A DNA stretch of 22,231 nt from Paramacrobiotus richtersi. Taxonomy: Eukaryota; Tardigrada; Eutardigrada; Parachela; Macrobiotidae. Of this stretch, positions 1 to 9,136 are shown piece after piece; within the stretch, counting starts at the first letter, position 1; each line of letters opens with the position of its first letter. The translations under genes and the position numbers were made by a program. The notes under the pieces are model-generated. The model worked only from the letters and a program-made list of their open reading frames with translations, was not told the origin of the DNA and did not search any database. Location of the stretch: the NCBI GenBank assembly GCA_034698045.1, contig JAQGAU010000976.1, positions 1-22,231 on the forward strand, given 5' to 3'.

Positions 1-62
1 CACTTCCATACTGGAAGTTTGCACTTCCAGTGGAAACTTCCAGTGGAAGCTTCCACTTCCAG
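1..62. repeat. Short palindromic tandem repeat at window edge
   Basis: Positions 23-35 and 36-48 are two exact tandem copies of the 13-mer ACTTCCAGTGGAA. Each copy is itself nearly self-complementary. Position 2-8 (ACTTCCA) and 12-18 (TGGAAGT) form a further inverted pair with a 3-base spacer, and two more TTCCA units follow to position 62. The array begins at or before the window edge, so its true length is unknown. It could be the end of a minisatellite, or a cluster of ETS-like (ACTTCC) or STAT-like (TTCC..GGAA) sites upstream of the first gene. The repeat itself is seen directly; any regulatory role is a guess. Confidence 0.7.
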
Positions 63-225
63 GTTTTAGACCCTGCCGTTAATTGTTAGAGTACTTCACA
101 TTACGCTAACTGTCCGATTTCTAACGTCAGTTTCCTTGTCAGGCGTGACGGGTAGCTGTCCACAGCACCATTAAAGAAGAAACATTATTATGTTTCTTGC
201 TGTTTACTCCGAATTTCCTTTTGCA

Positions 226-741
226 GATGATGTCGCTCCAGATCCCGCGTTACCAGAAAAGAAAACCGAGTGCTTGGCAGCGACAGGCTTGGTCATCCCT
301 AAACAGTCTGCTCAAAAGCGTGGGCCTAAACGCAAACATGCACCAGTCAAACATCTGGATGGATTAATACCATCGCGTCCCGTGAAACTAAGGAAATTAA
401 ACGCCAGCATCAAACTACTCAAGAAACGTCGAAGTTTGCTTCCGGATGCGGACAAGAAAGACTTGATCAAATTATCCACGGATTTTGGTGTCCAACCACC
501 ATTGAACGGAGTTCATGCAGAGCGTTCCGAGATTGTGTGTGAGTACGAGCTGCTGTCGACTGTGAGAGCGCGCGGGTTATTTATGGACGAAGAAAAACTA
601 CACAGCACTTGGACGATTTCGAAATGTTTTGATGATAAATCGCTACCAAGTGCAAACAGTACTGCTATAATCAGTTCGAATTTGCGAAACAAGGAAAATA
701 ATGAGAATTCTGGTTTGGATAAATTGCACAAAACTGGTTAA
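226..741 (+). CDS. Exon of an unidentified basic protein (5' part of a gene, partial)
   Basis: The frame is open from the acceptor-like pyrimidine tract ending TTTTGCAG at 225 to a stop at 739-741. An ATG at 190 lies in frame, but the bases from 190 to 225 look like an intron end, so I treat this as an internal or second exon of a gene that starts further left. The first 75 residues are strongly basic, with an AT-hook-like KRGPKRKHAPVK at 315-350 and a second cluster (RPVKLRKLN, KLLKKRR) at 379-444, which suggests a nuclear or nucleic-acid-binding protein. A consensus donor GTGAGT at 539-544 could end the exon there; the rest to 741 is then intron. I do not recognise a family. The TADA3 (Ada3) family also carries a basic GxPK stretch, but no diagnostic motif is visible. 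It may be the N-terminal part of the gene whose later exons run from 1689 to 3311. Confidence 0.5.
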   Translation, partial: DDVAPDPALPEKKTECLAATGLVIPKQSAQKRGPKRKHAPVKHLDGLIPSRPVKLRKLNASIKLLKKRRSLLPDADKKDLIKLSTDFGVQPPLNGVHAERSEIVCEYELLSTVRARGLFMDEEKLHSTWTISKCFDDKSLPSANSTAIISSNLRNKENNENSGLDKLHKTG

Positions 742-1688
742 GATCAATGGTTTGATCGGAATCGGTCTTTTGTGGTTGATTGTGTATGTTCCACGGGAAG
801 ATACCCTTTTTGCACTTGAATTGTTGAAACACTTCTGCGAAAAAGGCGAACTTTGACGAACGTTTCCGGCACAAATTGGAAGAGCTAGACTGTGTACTTC
901 AAGTACAGAATATCCTTAACCACGCTGAAATCTATCCCTTATTCATAATTTTTACATGTGTCTCTTATTACCTCACATCGATTCTGCACTTCGTTATTTT
1001 AATATTCCTTACAGTACACAAGCTTTCAGCAGAGTTATTAACGAGTACAAGCCCGACGATCGAGTGCACATGTTTCTACTAACGAATCCCGATCACCGCG
1101 TCGTGCATCGCGTTGTTAAGGTCTTAATTATATCAAATTGATTACTACATTTCATACTATACAGGGCCGCCATCTGGCACGAAGTTACTAATAATTATCG
1201 GTTCTACCCTACTTCTAGCGTAAAATTGGCGTAAACAAAGTGAACGCGGAAAATTTACAGTCAAGAGGCGGAGCACTAGATCAGGACTGCGGAAGTTCCG
1301 TCGGAGGTTTAGGCGAAGTCGTACGACATACACCTCGTCGCGCACGCTTCTAAATTATACAACAAGAACATTATTGCCTGTGCAAGAACTAAGATTTTAT
1401 GCAGCTTGTTTGACCTAACGGTTCTGTCACAGGTACACCAAGCAGCAGAATAAAAATGCATAAAAACTGCTTCAGTAAAAGTGTTCATCAGTTGCTGTGT
1501 TTGAAGGGCTTTGAGACATTTGCATTGAATAAATAGCTAGAATTTAGTGGTGATGCATGAACGTACGCCATGACGAGGTATTTGTCCTCTTGCATCCAGA
1601 TGATTTGATTGATAGGCGCGATGGCATTCCGAATCGGTTGATTTTGACCTTTTGACACACAGCTCTTTGATCTGCAAACCATGTTCAG
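742..1688 (+). other. Candidate small exons between the two parts of the first gene
   Basis: Three stretches look coding but cannot be joined with certainty. At 846-902 the frame reads ANFDERFRHKLEELDCVLQ and is followed by GTACAG, but its acceptor (AAAAAG) is poor. At 1015-1120, after a good acceptor CCTTACAG, the frame reads through INEYKPDDRVHMFLLTNPD and ends in AAG before GTCTTA. At 1260-1320, after TTTACAG, a Gly-rich frame with ALDQDCGSSVGGLGE ends near a GTACGA donor in phase 0, compatible with the exon at 1689. The phases of the first two do not match each other, so an exon boundary is wrong, a piece is missing, or they are not exons. Nothing else is evident in this stretch. Confidence 0.3.
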
Positions 1689-3311
1689 TCTGGATTGGAA
1701 ATGCTGCCGACACCAACCGATTTTACCAGATCACTGCATGCAAGAAGCACCAGCTGGCGAGACTCTAATAAAAGCTCGCGCAATTTTAGTCTTGCAGTCA
1801 AAAGCGATCCTCAGCTGCTCACCAACAGGCGATCCACTGAAAACCCACAACACGGTTCTCCGGACTTGGTATGATCAGCGCAAGAACGCATCTGAAGAGC
1901 TGTAGAGAGCCATCGGGCAATCGAGGCTGAGGTGTTACTGAATGCTAATTTGTCGTAACACTGGCACTCTTCCTCTTTAGGTTTCCTTTCCGTATGCACA
2001 GAAAGGTTTTAGAATCGGAGATGGAAAAGAAACGTCGCGCTTGTTAAAAACAGCCACAGAGGAGGACAAAAAGGTTCGTAGGTATGATATATATAACGCT
2101 ACACGATTATTGCCCATTCCACATTACCAAGTTCGGTTTTGGGTAACTCTTGTATTGATCATGCAGTTTCTTGAAAGATCCCTCTTACTCGATCCCAGTT
2201 TGGATCAACTGGATGAGGACGAACTGGAGGAATTATTACTACACACAGAAGTAAATATCTGGTAACTTCGCACCGAACGTTATCTAAATCATGTATTAGC
2301 ATATCCGGTTTCTTTGTGAATAACGAATACCAACTATCTATCTGTATGTTAGGAAGATCTGCAGATAACGGAATTAAAAGCCCTGGAACTCGAGCCTCGC
2401 CGGTTGAAACTTCTGAACAAGCTCAACGTACGTTACAACGAGAAAGCAGTCCTCCAACAGCGTCTACACGATGTAGAGCAAAGGTCAGTCAATAGCCACG
2501 ACCCAACATTCCTTTCATTAAAAATTAACTGCGAACGCCTTTCCTACCAGGAAACCAAACCCGGAGCTGGAAAGTGTCACCGCATCCTACCGCGAACTGT
2601 ATCAGTCGTACGTAATGGCTGTTCGAAGGAACACCGACCTGACTCTGACAATGGACGAGATCGAAAAGGTTCAGCATTCTCATGCTCCCCGTGGTTAAAT
2701 CAAAAATTCTGAATCGGTTACAGGCAAAGCAAAAACATTGCCAACCAACTCCGCGTCATACACTTGTTGCACCAACTATCCATCAGTTTATCGAAAACAT
2801 CCATTCGAAACTAACTGGTCGCAGCGCGATGGAACCCGATGGTGACCTTTCCGTCGGTTCGTCGGAAGAATTACACCAAGAGATCGATGTAGATATTCGT
2901 AATGTGCGACCACCAAGCCGAGCTTTGCCCATTTCCCTACCTAAAGCTGGACTAGTCCCTGTTTACCCACAATCTTCGGTAACATAGGCACTAACTTTGC
3001 AGCAGTGTTTACATGCTTCTTGGAGTTAGTTACGTCAAATGTTTCAGAACTACGTCTACAACCGTGTGCCTCCTCTGAAGCTTGGAACAAGCGGACTTGA
3101 AAAAACACTTCCGGTATATGGTGACGCTGTACAAAGTCCGCCAACGCAAACCGTTCAACAGGATCAACATCATAAGCCTCAGTTAACCTTCCGATTAAAC
3201 AGGACAAAGGATCCGTTAGGAAGCAGATGTAGGATGATACCCGTCATCTCTAGTAGAACTTCTCAGAGAGCGGCCGATTACAGAGATTCTCCGAGTGATG
3301 ATGATTTTTAG
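1689..3311 (+). CDS. Unidentified acidic/coiled-coil protein, seven joined exons
   Basis: Exons 1689-1868, 1981-2073, 2167-2250, 2353-2483, 2551-2668, 2724-2978 and 3048-3311 all have GT..AG borders, and their phases add up to 375 codons ending at TAG 3309-3311. The upstream start is not found; an ATG at 1701 is in frame but the exon has a good acceptor (GTTCAG) before it. The order is a Ser/Arg/Asn-rich start, an acidic segment LDPSLDQLDEDELEELLLHT, a predicted helical coiled coil over the fourth and fifth exons (ELKALELEPRRLKLLNKLN, then ASYRELYQSYVMAVRR), a Ser/Glu-rich linker and a basic tail ending SPSDDDF. There is no signal peptide or membrane segment, so it is probably nuclear or cytoplasmic. 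It may continue the basic exon at 226. I do not recognise the family; a distant Ada3-like chromatin protein is possible but weakly supported. It lies tail-to-tail with SLC44. Confidence 0.7.
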
Positions 3312-3472
3312 CGTGAAATGTGTACAGCACAAACAAGGAATACAAAAACAGTCAACACGTTACTAATCGATTCGGCCTTTAAAATATAGCAAACGACTGA
3401 AGAAAAGAACACGAAAAACCCCCGTACCCGTCACAATACGATAATATAAATCCCAGAGTATGATACACTGTT
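3312..3472. other. Convergent 3' ends, 161-bp spacer
   Basis: Only 161 bases separate the stop of the + strand gene (3311) from the stop of the - strand SLC44 gene (3473). No canonical AATAAA is seen on either strand in the spacer. AATATAAA occurs near 3443. The two 3' untranslated regions must be very short or overlap as antisense transcripts. Confidence 0.6.
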
Positions 3473-6400
3473 TCAACTGCCTTTCGATCGCCTCGGCGGA
3501 TTCTCGATGACCTTGCCCGTTGCTGTAACGTCGTCACTTTCCAATGTGTTCAGCGATTTGAGACGGTTAGTTTTTGAGTAGATGTTCATCAGGCTTTTCG
3601 TCATGTAGTATGGACGATCTTCTGATCCATCATTGCGCTCCAGATCTTCCACTAAAAACAGAACCAAAACGTAGGGCAAAACAAACCATAAGTGTTAGGT
3701 CCATCTGCGCGCTTCATGTCATAGCTTAAATGGTGTTTAAGTAGTGCTAATTATTCAACGTTCTTGACTATTTCTTGGGGAACTTACAAAAGCAAAGAAG
3801 CATAGTATCCATGGCCATCGTGTAAACGCCGAAAAACATGGACGATATGATGTAGCTACCAATCACAATGGTCTACAAATAGAATCAGGTGCTTAATCTC
3901 CCATATGAACCATTTCAGAACCAAAGGTCACCGCACCACAATCGGCACATAGATGAAGTTCAAGGTAGGCACGTGGGTATCCAATCCTGGAATCTGGTTG
4001 GAGAAGAAGTAGTAAAATCCACAAGCTAACGATCCGAGAATCACCAGCTTCCCGAAAAACAAGAAGAAAACAACCACGCTATCCACCACTATCACCCTAC
4101 AACGCGTAACCCAGTCCAATCGGAGTTTTCAATTTTTTCTCCAGACAAAATACCACCTACCGCAACGCATTCCGCATCAGAAGACTAAAGGCATTCTTAG
4201 CAGAAGTACAAAAGTTTGTCCCGAAAATGGCCATCTACATTAAAAACGCGTTCAAAACAACCATTGTTAAACGATGTGTATACCGAAGTTACGTACCATG
4301 ATGTACGCGTACTTGTTAATATATTTGATGCACTTTTCCAAACAAAAGAAGCAACACGCACAGATCCTACAAGGCAACACAAAAACTCCAGTCTTTCATT
4401 CTTACATACTTTAAAACAGGAATACTAACTTAATAAGGATCCTCGTGAACCAGTTGTCCACTTTCTTCACCTTCTTCTGCACGTATAACAAAATATACCG
4501 CATCATCTTTGTCAGTGCGACTAGTAGTGATCCAAGAGCAATCGAACCGGTATGATACCTGTTTTCACATGCATCTCATCAAAATGAGCTGACCAATGCC
4601 AAATGATCAGAAAATAATGATACCTGATTGAGCGGTACAAAGCAGATGCCACAGGAAGGTCAGGTATGTCATCCGGTTTGTCGAAAGCCCAATAGTACAT
4701 GGCGAAGGCCCCAGCCATTGTCAACTGCTCCAGAGCCGAAAAGAAACAATATCCCCACAGCAATCCGAAAAAGTTATAAATCTGGTAGTAGATCAAATTC
4801 CTAAAAAAACGACCTTTTTGTTTGAAACGTAAACGTACCGAACACTGGGATTTCGACTTACGGATCGTTACGGATATACAGGAATTTGCAGCGAGCTGTT
4901 GCGTTGGGGTAAGATTCACGGAACACCTACAGAAATGTTTACAGTTACCGAACTAATCATCCAAAAAAGTATGACAAAGTCATTAACGAATTGCGCATTA
5001 TACAGTTATTCAATTATTTGATTATAGACATCACTAAAAATAATATTATTGTATTGTATTGTACCAATGTTAGCAGTTACTAGCAATTTTTAAGAATTAC
5101 TACGTAGAACTGAAAAGTAAATATAATTCTTAGTACTAATTTTAAATTCTTAATTCTAATTTTTTTAAATTAAATATAATTACTGAAAAGCACACGTAAT
5201 TATGGAAAATAGAACAACGTACGTTTGGATCACAGGTATCGTTTTCCCGCAGTCCGGCAGGTGCGTTAACGGAGGAATTGTACACAGCACCAATCGGCTG
5301 TCCAGTAGCGGTCAGCCATCTGTTTACATTTGCAAATGAAGACGATTCCCAACTTTTGACTGAATGCAACTTACACGGAACATGCCAGACATGCGCCAAT
5401 CACAGTAAACTGCAGTATCAATGGCAAGAGCGGGAAAATCAACGAGGACATTATCGTGCTCACGGCCCTTAAAAAGAGTCAAAATTAAGCGGATACTAAT
5501 ACAGAATGCGTCTACTTCTCTTACTTGGAGCTGGTTCGAAGCAGCGCCGTGGCCGTAACGATCCGCTTCCGTAGAAACACCACCAACAGGAAGAAGATAG
5601 CGAACAGCACAACTGCGGTGATTCCTACAATTCAGACGTTAGAAGGGACTCGTAAGACAAATACGACAGTTTCCGTACCGAACCCGAGCCAGGTATTCTT
5701 ATCCGTCATAATCCCCTCAACTTTAAGGATCTTCCCGTCTACAGCTGAGGTCACATTAACGTTAGAGTCGGCCACGATTTCGATACTTGTCCTGGCGGTA
5801 ATATTATTCCCGGTGGCGTTTGGCGTCCCGGATTGTGCGATTAATTCATCCAATGCTGCCAGACGGGTGTATTGCTGATAGCACATGTACGCAGCTGAAA
5901 GGTCAAACACACATACTGTAGATAAAAGTTCTTAAATTTTACGGGGTAGGAAACTATACAGTCAACAAGATGAATGTAAACCAAATGGATATAGCAAGAA
6001 AAGAACGACGGATCCAAGCGACACAAAAAAACTTACCACTGCAAGTAAACTTACGTAGTATTACGCGAAAACATACTATTACACAAACACATAAATAAAC
6101 TTAAAGATAAACAATAGCAAAAAAACTTTGTTAATCGTTTTGATTAAAAGAAATTAGTTCATCGACGAGTAAACTTAATGAGTACAAACTACTTGAACAG
6201 TGGTATATGTACACTGAACAGCGAGTCAGTTAATGCATAAAATGCTCGGAAAACACAATTCAGGGTGTGCAGTCAAAGCGCATAACAGATATGCGATAAA
6301 TACGCGAAAACAGCGAGATCATCATACCGTAAAGGAGTCCTCCAAGAATTCCCACCACCGATAAAAAGATCATCGGCTTGGCAATCCACCGCAAAACAAT

Positions 6401-7711
6401 GATCCACAGACAAGAAATAACCACGGAAAATGCCAGTCCGCTGTTACCATACACCCGTTAAAGCGACTGTTCTTCGGCAAGAACAACTGTAGTTTCCAAC
6501 TCACATAACGATAATCCGCCAAGAATTCTGAAAGTCCACCACCACCTTCTTGAAGTACTCCTGGGTCTCCGCGTACAAGTGCACCCACGTGGACGCGTTA
6601 AAGACATTCTGAATGGTGATGGTCTGGTTGGCATCGACATCCAGCGTCCCATTGCCTCCGGCCAATAAACTCACAGCCTGTCCGTCGTTGCCTTCCTTCA
6701 GACCTGGCAAACAGCGACCGCCGATGGGCCCACTGGGCAGGTAGTATGCCGCACATTGCTGATTCTTAACCAGTAAGGTGATCGCATCAGCTTGTTGCGG
6801 TTTCTATCAAAAACATTTTTTGACCGAAAATTCTTGACAAACACGATGGGAAGTACAGATTCTGTGATCGTACCAACCGACAATCTTTTCAATCCCTCCA
6901 AGTCGACTCCATCATGGCAGATGAGCTGGCTGAGGTCGTAGGGGTCCAAGGGAGCGGAAATCCCTGACCCCAGGAATGTTAATAAAGTGAATGTTGTGTT
7001 GGGACAATGTGTGACGCAGACCTAGGATCACTGTGTTAGCAGCATGAGAATGTTGTTTAAGTAGGGAAAAGCTTACGCTTTGGGATAAACAGCCGGTTAT
7101 GACGACGGACGGGTCCATGCATCGTGTCAGGTCAAAGTACATGAGATACGGCCTGGACCTAAAAAGGTCAAAACGATGAATTATACGGATGGTTTAGTAC
7201 CGCAAACTGACACTTACAGTGCATCATCCTGGCCGCATACTTGTCCATGGCTGTTTGTTGGATGGATGATCCGAGCGAGGATTCCGTTGGTAAACGCTAC
7301 AAAGTATACAAATTATACAAAATTTGTAGTTTTATAAATTTATAAAACTGTGCGCTAAAATATCGAAATGAAAATGAACCAACGTATTAGAAAGAAATCA
7401 TACAACATTTTTAGAAGACGAAAAAATATTTTTACAGGTCAAGTAATCAGAAAATGCGAGAGACTCGGGTAAAATTAATAAGACACATTCATATATCTTC
7501 CGTTTATAAACTAGATAGACAGCGGTCAGCAGAGAAACCTAACATAAACTGAAATAAACGAACGAAAATACGACAGTACTGTCTATTATCCGAATGCAAC
7601 ATATAAAAAACGAACGTATTGAGCAAACAGCATGTACCGAAGTAAGCAACGAATCCCCATCCCACGATGAATGCCAGGAACACCACCAAGCAGGGGATGT
7701 CCGTGCAGCTC
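3473..7711 (-). CDS. Choline transporter-like protein (SLC44/CTL family), 18 exons, N-terminus not resolved
   Basis: Exons from 5' to 3' on the - strand: 7711-7638, 7296-7218, 7158-7077, 7021-6878, 6803-6505, 6440-6328, 5894-5679, 5624-5525, 5467-5375, 5319-5223, 4926-4862, 4800-4624, 4558-4430, 4366-4297, 4234-4161, 4096-3937, 3872-3788 and 3651-3473. All phases agree and give about 745 residues; animal CTL proteins are about 650-720. Family landmarks in order are RSCTDIP before the first membrane helix, CGQ, VCVTHCP in the large extracellular loop, an FLRKRI segment after a membrane helix, AGAFAMYYWAFDKP, IPDLPVASALYRSIRYHTGS, CLEKCIKYINKYAYIM, NFCTSAKNAF, FFGKLVILG, and FLEDLERNDGSEDRPYYMTK near the C-terminus. 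This is the Choline_transpo (PF04515) core with about ten membrane helices. Loop cysteines and N-x-S/T sites (for example NATGNNIT) fit an exposed loop. The C-terminus is closer to vertebrate CTL2/CTL4, while RSCTDIP and the CLEKC block are CTL1-like, so no subtype is assigned. Family members move choline, ethanolamine or thiamine pyrophosphate; the substrate here is unknown. The donor after 3937 (GTGCGG) is non-consensus but is required by phase and by the alignment. Confidence 0.95.
4927..5222 (-). other. SLC44 intron, AT-rich
   Basis: This intron of about 300 bp separates the extracellular-loop exons. It is AT-rich, with repeated short AATTCTTA and TAATTCTA words between 5090 and 5170. No coding or RNA feature is seen. 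Confidence 0.7.
5895..6327 (-). other. SLC44 intron, no other content seen
   Basis: The intron lies between the exon encoding the membrane helix ending GGLLY and the exon beginning AYMCYQQ. It is AT-rich with no open frame of note. The good acceptor CTTTCAG lies at 5901-5895 on the - strand. Confidence 0.7.
7297..7637 (-). other. SLC44 first resolved intron, with a 22-bp perfect palindrome
   Basis: The intron joins the RSCTDIP exon to the CGQ exon. It is AT-rich. Positions 7328-7349 are a perfect palindrome: the half AGTTTTATAAA is followed directly by its reverse complement. No coding potential is evident. Confidence 0.65.
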
Positions 7712-7831
7712 CTTTGTAAGACGAGAATCTGCATGAGGTCGATCTAATACACCGTTACCGCATCAAGCGCAACACACGATTAAACAGATCTGCTTTCATA
7801 CAACCGCGGTGTTCGTCTGCATTGTTCTTAC

Positions 7832-7881
7832 CGGTGTTTGGTGGGTGCTCGAGCTCTACGACTTCCGGCTGTACTGGCAAA
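7832..7881 (-). CDS. Candidate upstream exon of the SLC44 gene
   Basis: On the - strand an acceptor CTCTGCAG precedes 7881 and a donor CG|GTAAGA follows 7832. The 50-bp exon is open and ends in phase 2, which matches the next exon (7711-7638) and would give PTKHRSCTDIP. Family members typically have a short basic stretch such as PIKNRSCTD there, so the fit is reasonable. The usual YDPxFxGP motif of CTL2-5 is not present in it. An alternative acceptor (TTTCCAG) 22 bases upstream would lengthen it. No start codon is seen in frame, so another exon must lie further upstream, or this exon is wrong. Confidence 0.4.
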
Positions 7882-9136
7882 CTGCAGAGACTGCCGAAGT
7901 GCTGGAAAGCGAATTTATTGAGCATAGTTTCGAACTTATCAAACTAGGAAACAGCCGTGAAACCACAATGGAAAATAATGAACGACAAGCACAGAAGACT
8001 GGTGTTAAATTATTTGCGCCGCATAAAATTCAGTATGTATTACTTCTAACAGATGAGTTATGAAAAATAATATTAAGTGTAATTTTGGTTTACTGGAATC
8101 AGAAAACTACAAGGGTTACACGTGCACGTATCTGTACATAAGCATGCCGGACTTTGCAACAAAAGCAGGCGCGATGCAGACGCAAATAAGTGCTATCTTT
8201 CCTCGTGGCGAAAGCGCGTTCGCAAGTGTTCAATCAAATCGCAAATAGACACAAGTACAGGAAACACAAAATCAGTACTAGAATGCAGTTCAGAATACGA
8301 AATCTTACCAACCCGCTGACGCGCGGCGGCCAAATCGGAAACTCTAGTCATAAAAACTGCCCAGCACTAACAACCAAATAAAGACCGCAGGCACCCATAA
8401 TAATAACTAAACAATTCCAATACGTGTATATATATCAATTCGATTAATCGCTTTAGAAAGCAGAGACAGTAATTACAATATTATCAAGTATCAATCAGAA
8501 CCTAAAATCACACCATGCAGAGATACATTTTTCGAATAGAATCGCGTTAGGAGCGGTTTGGTTCCAACATGTATTAATTTACAAGTTACAGCATCCTGTG
8601 AGCGAAATCGCGATGCGCTATATTGGACGTCATCATTACGGAAAACAGCATTTGTACAATTGCTGAACATTTGTCCAGAGAGCTGTAAGTTACCCAGCAA
8701 CGGTAGGGCGTTTCGATCATGAAATTTACCGTCGTGCTCGAAAAACCAATACCGGGAAGAAGTGCAGCGGATACAAGTACCCGTTGTCGTAATTACACGT
8801 ACCACATCAGAGCAAATCGCCGCTTGTCAGAAACAAAATAAAAAACTTGAGCAATTTAGTGAAGCTACAAGAAAATTAAGTAAATCACACAATCCCATTA
8901 AAAACTAAAAATCAATGTTTCTGCTCAAATGCGAGCGAAAAAGGCACTATAATGTTGCACAATATCACCAAAAACACCAACAATAAAATAAATTGTCCAC
9001 ATATCACAGGCTTCTAAAATGCACCAAGTAAAATCACACAGTTTTCAAACAAAATTCCATCTTGCGGTATCCGCTACTTGGCCACATAACACCAACAACG
9101 CCGCTTCCTTTTCCAACCGGAAACGCTCCATAAACT
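7882..9136. other. Unassigned region between SLC44 5' end and DUF547 3' end
   Basis: This 1.25-kb stretch must hold the SLC44 promoter and start exon and the DUF547 3' untranslated region. A 104-codon open frame on the - strand (8805-8491, with CTNAVFRNDDVQYSASRF) is the longest here and is slightly richer in GC than its surroundings. It has no recognisable motif and no splice partner I could define. Open frames on + (7809-8063, 8122-8381) are likely chance. The part from 8820 to 9060 is A-rich with nothing recognisable. Confidence 0.5.

Noticed and set aside
876-1082. Hydrophobic 68-codon frame on +
   Set aside because: It reads through an intron-like T-rich stretch and the acceptor at 1014; the alternative frame after that acceptor looks more like protein.
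226-2668. Assignment of the first gene as TADA3 (Ada3)
   Set aside because: Acidic-then-coiled-coil order and a basic stretch are similar in outline, but none of the diagnostic TADA3 residues line up, so I left the gene unnamed.
5525-5560. tRNA B-box-like GGTTCGAA
   Set aside because: It lies in an SLC44 coding exon and no cloverleaf or A-box can be drawn around it.
7809-8063. 84-codon frame on + starting with a hydrophobic segment
   Set aside because: It overlaps the candidate SLC44 exon on the other strand and has no splice signals, homology or poly(A) signal that I can see.
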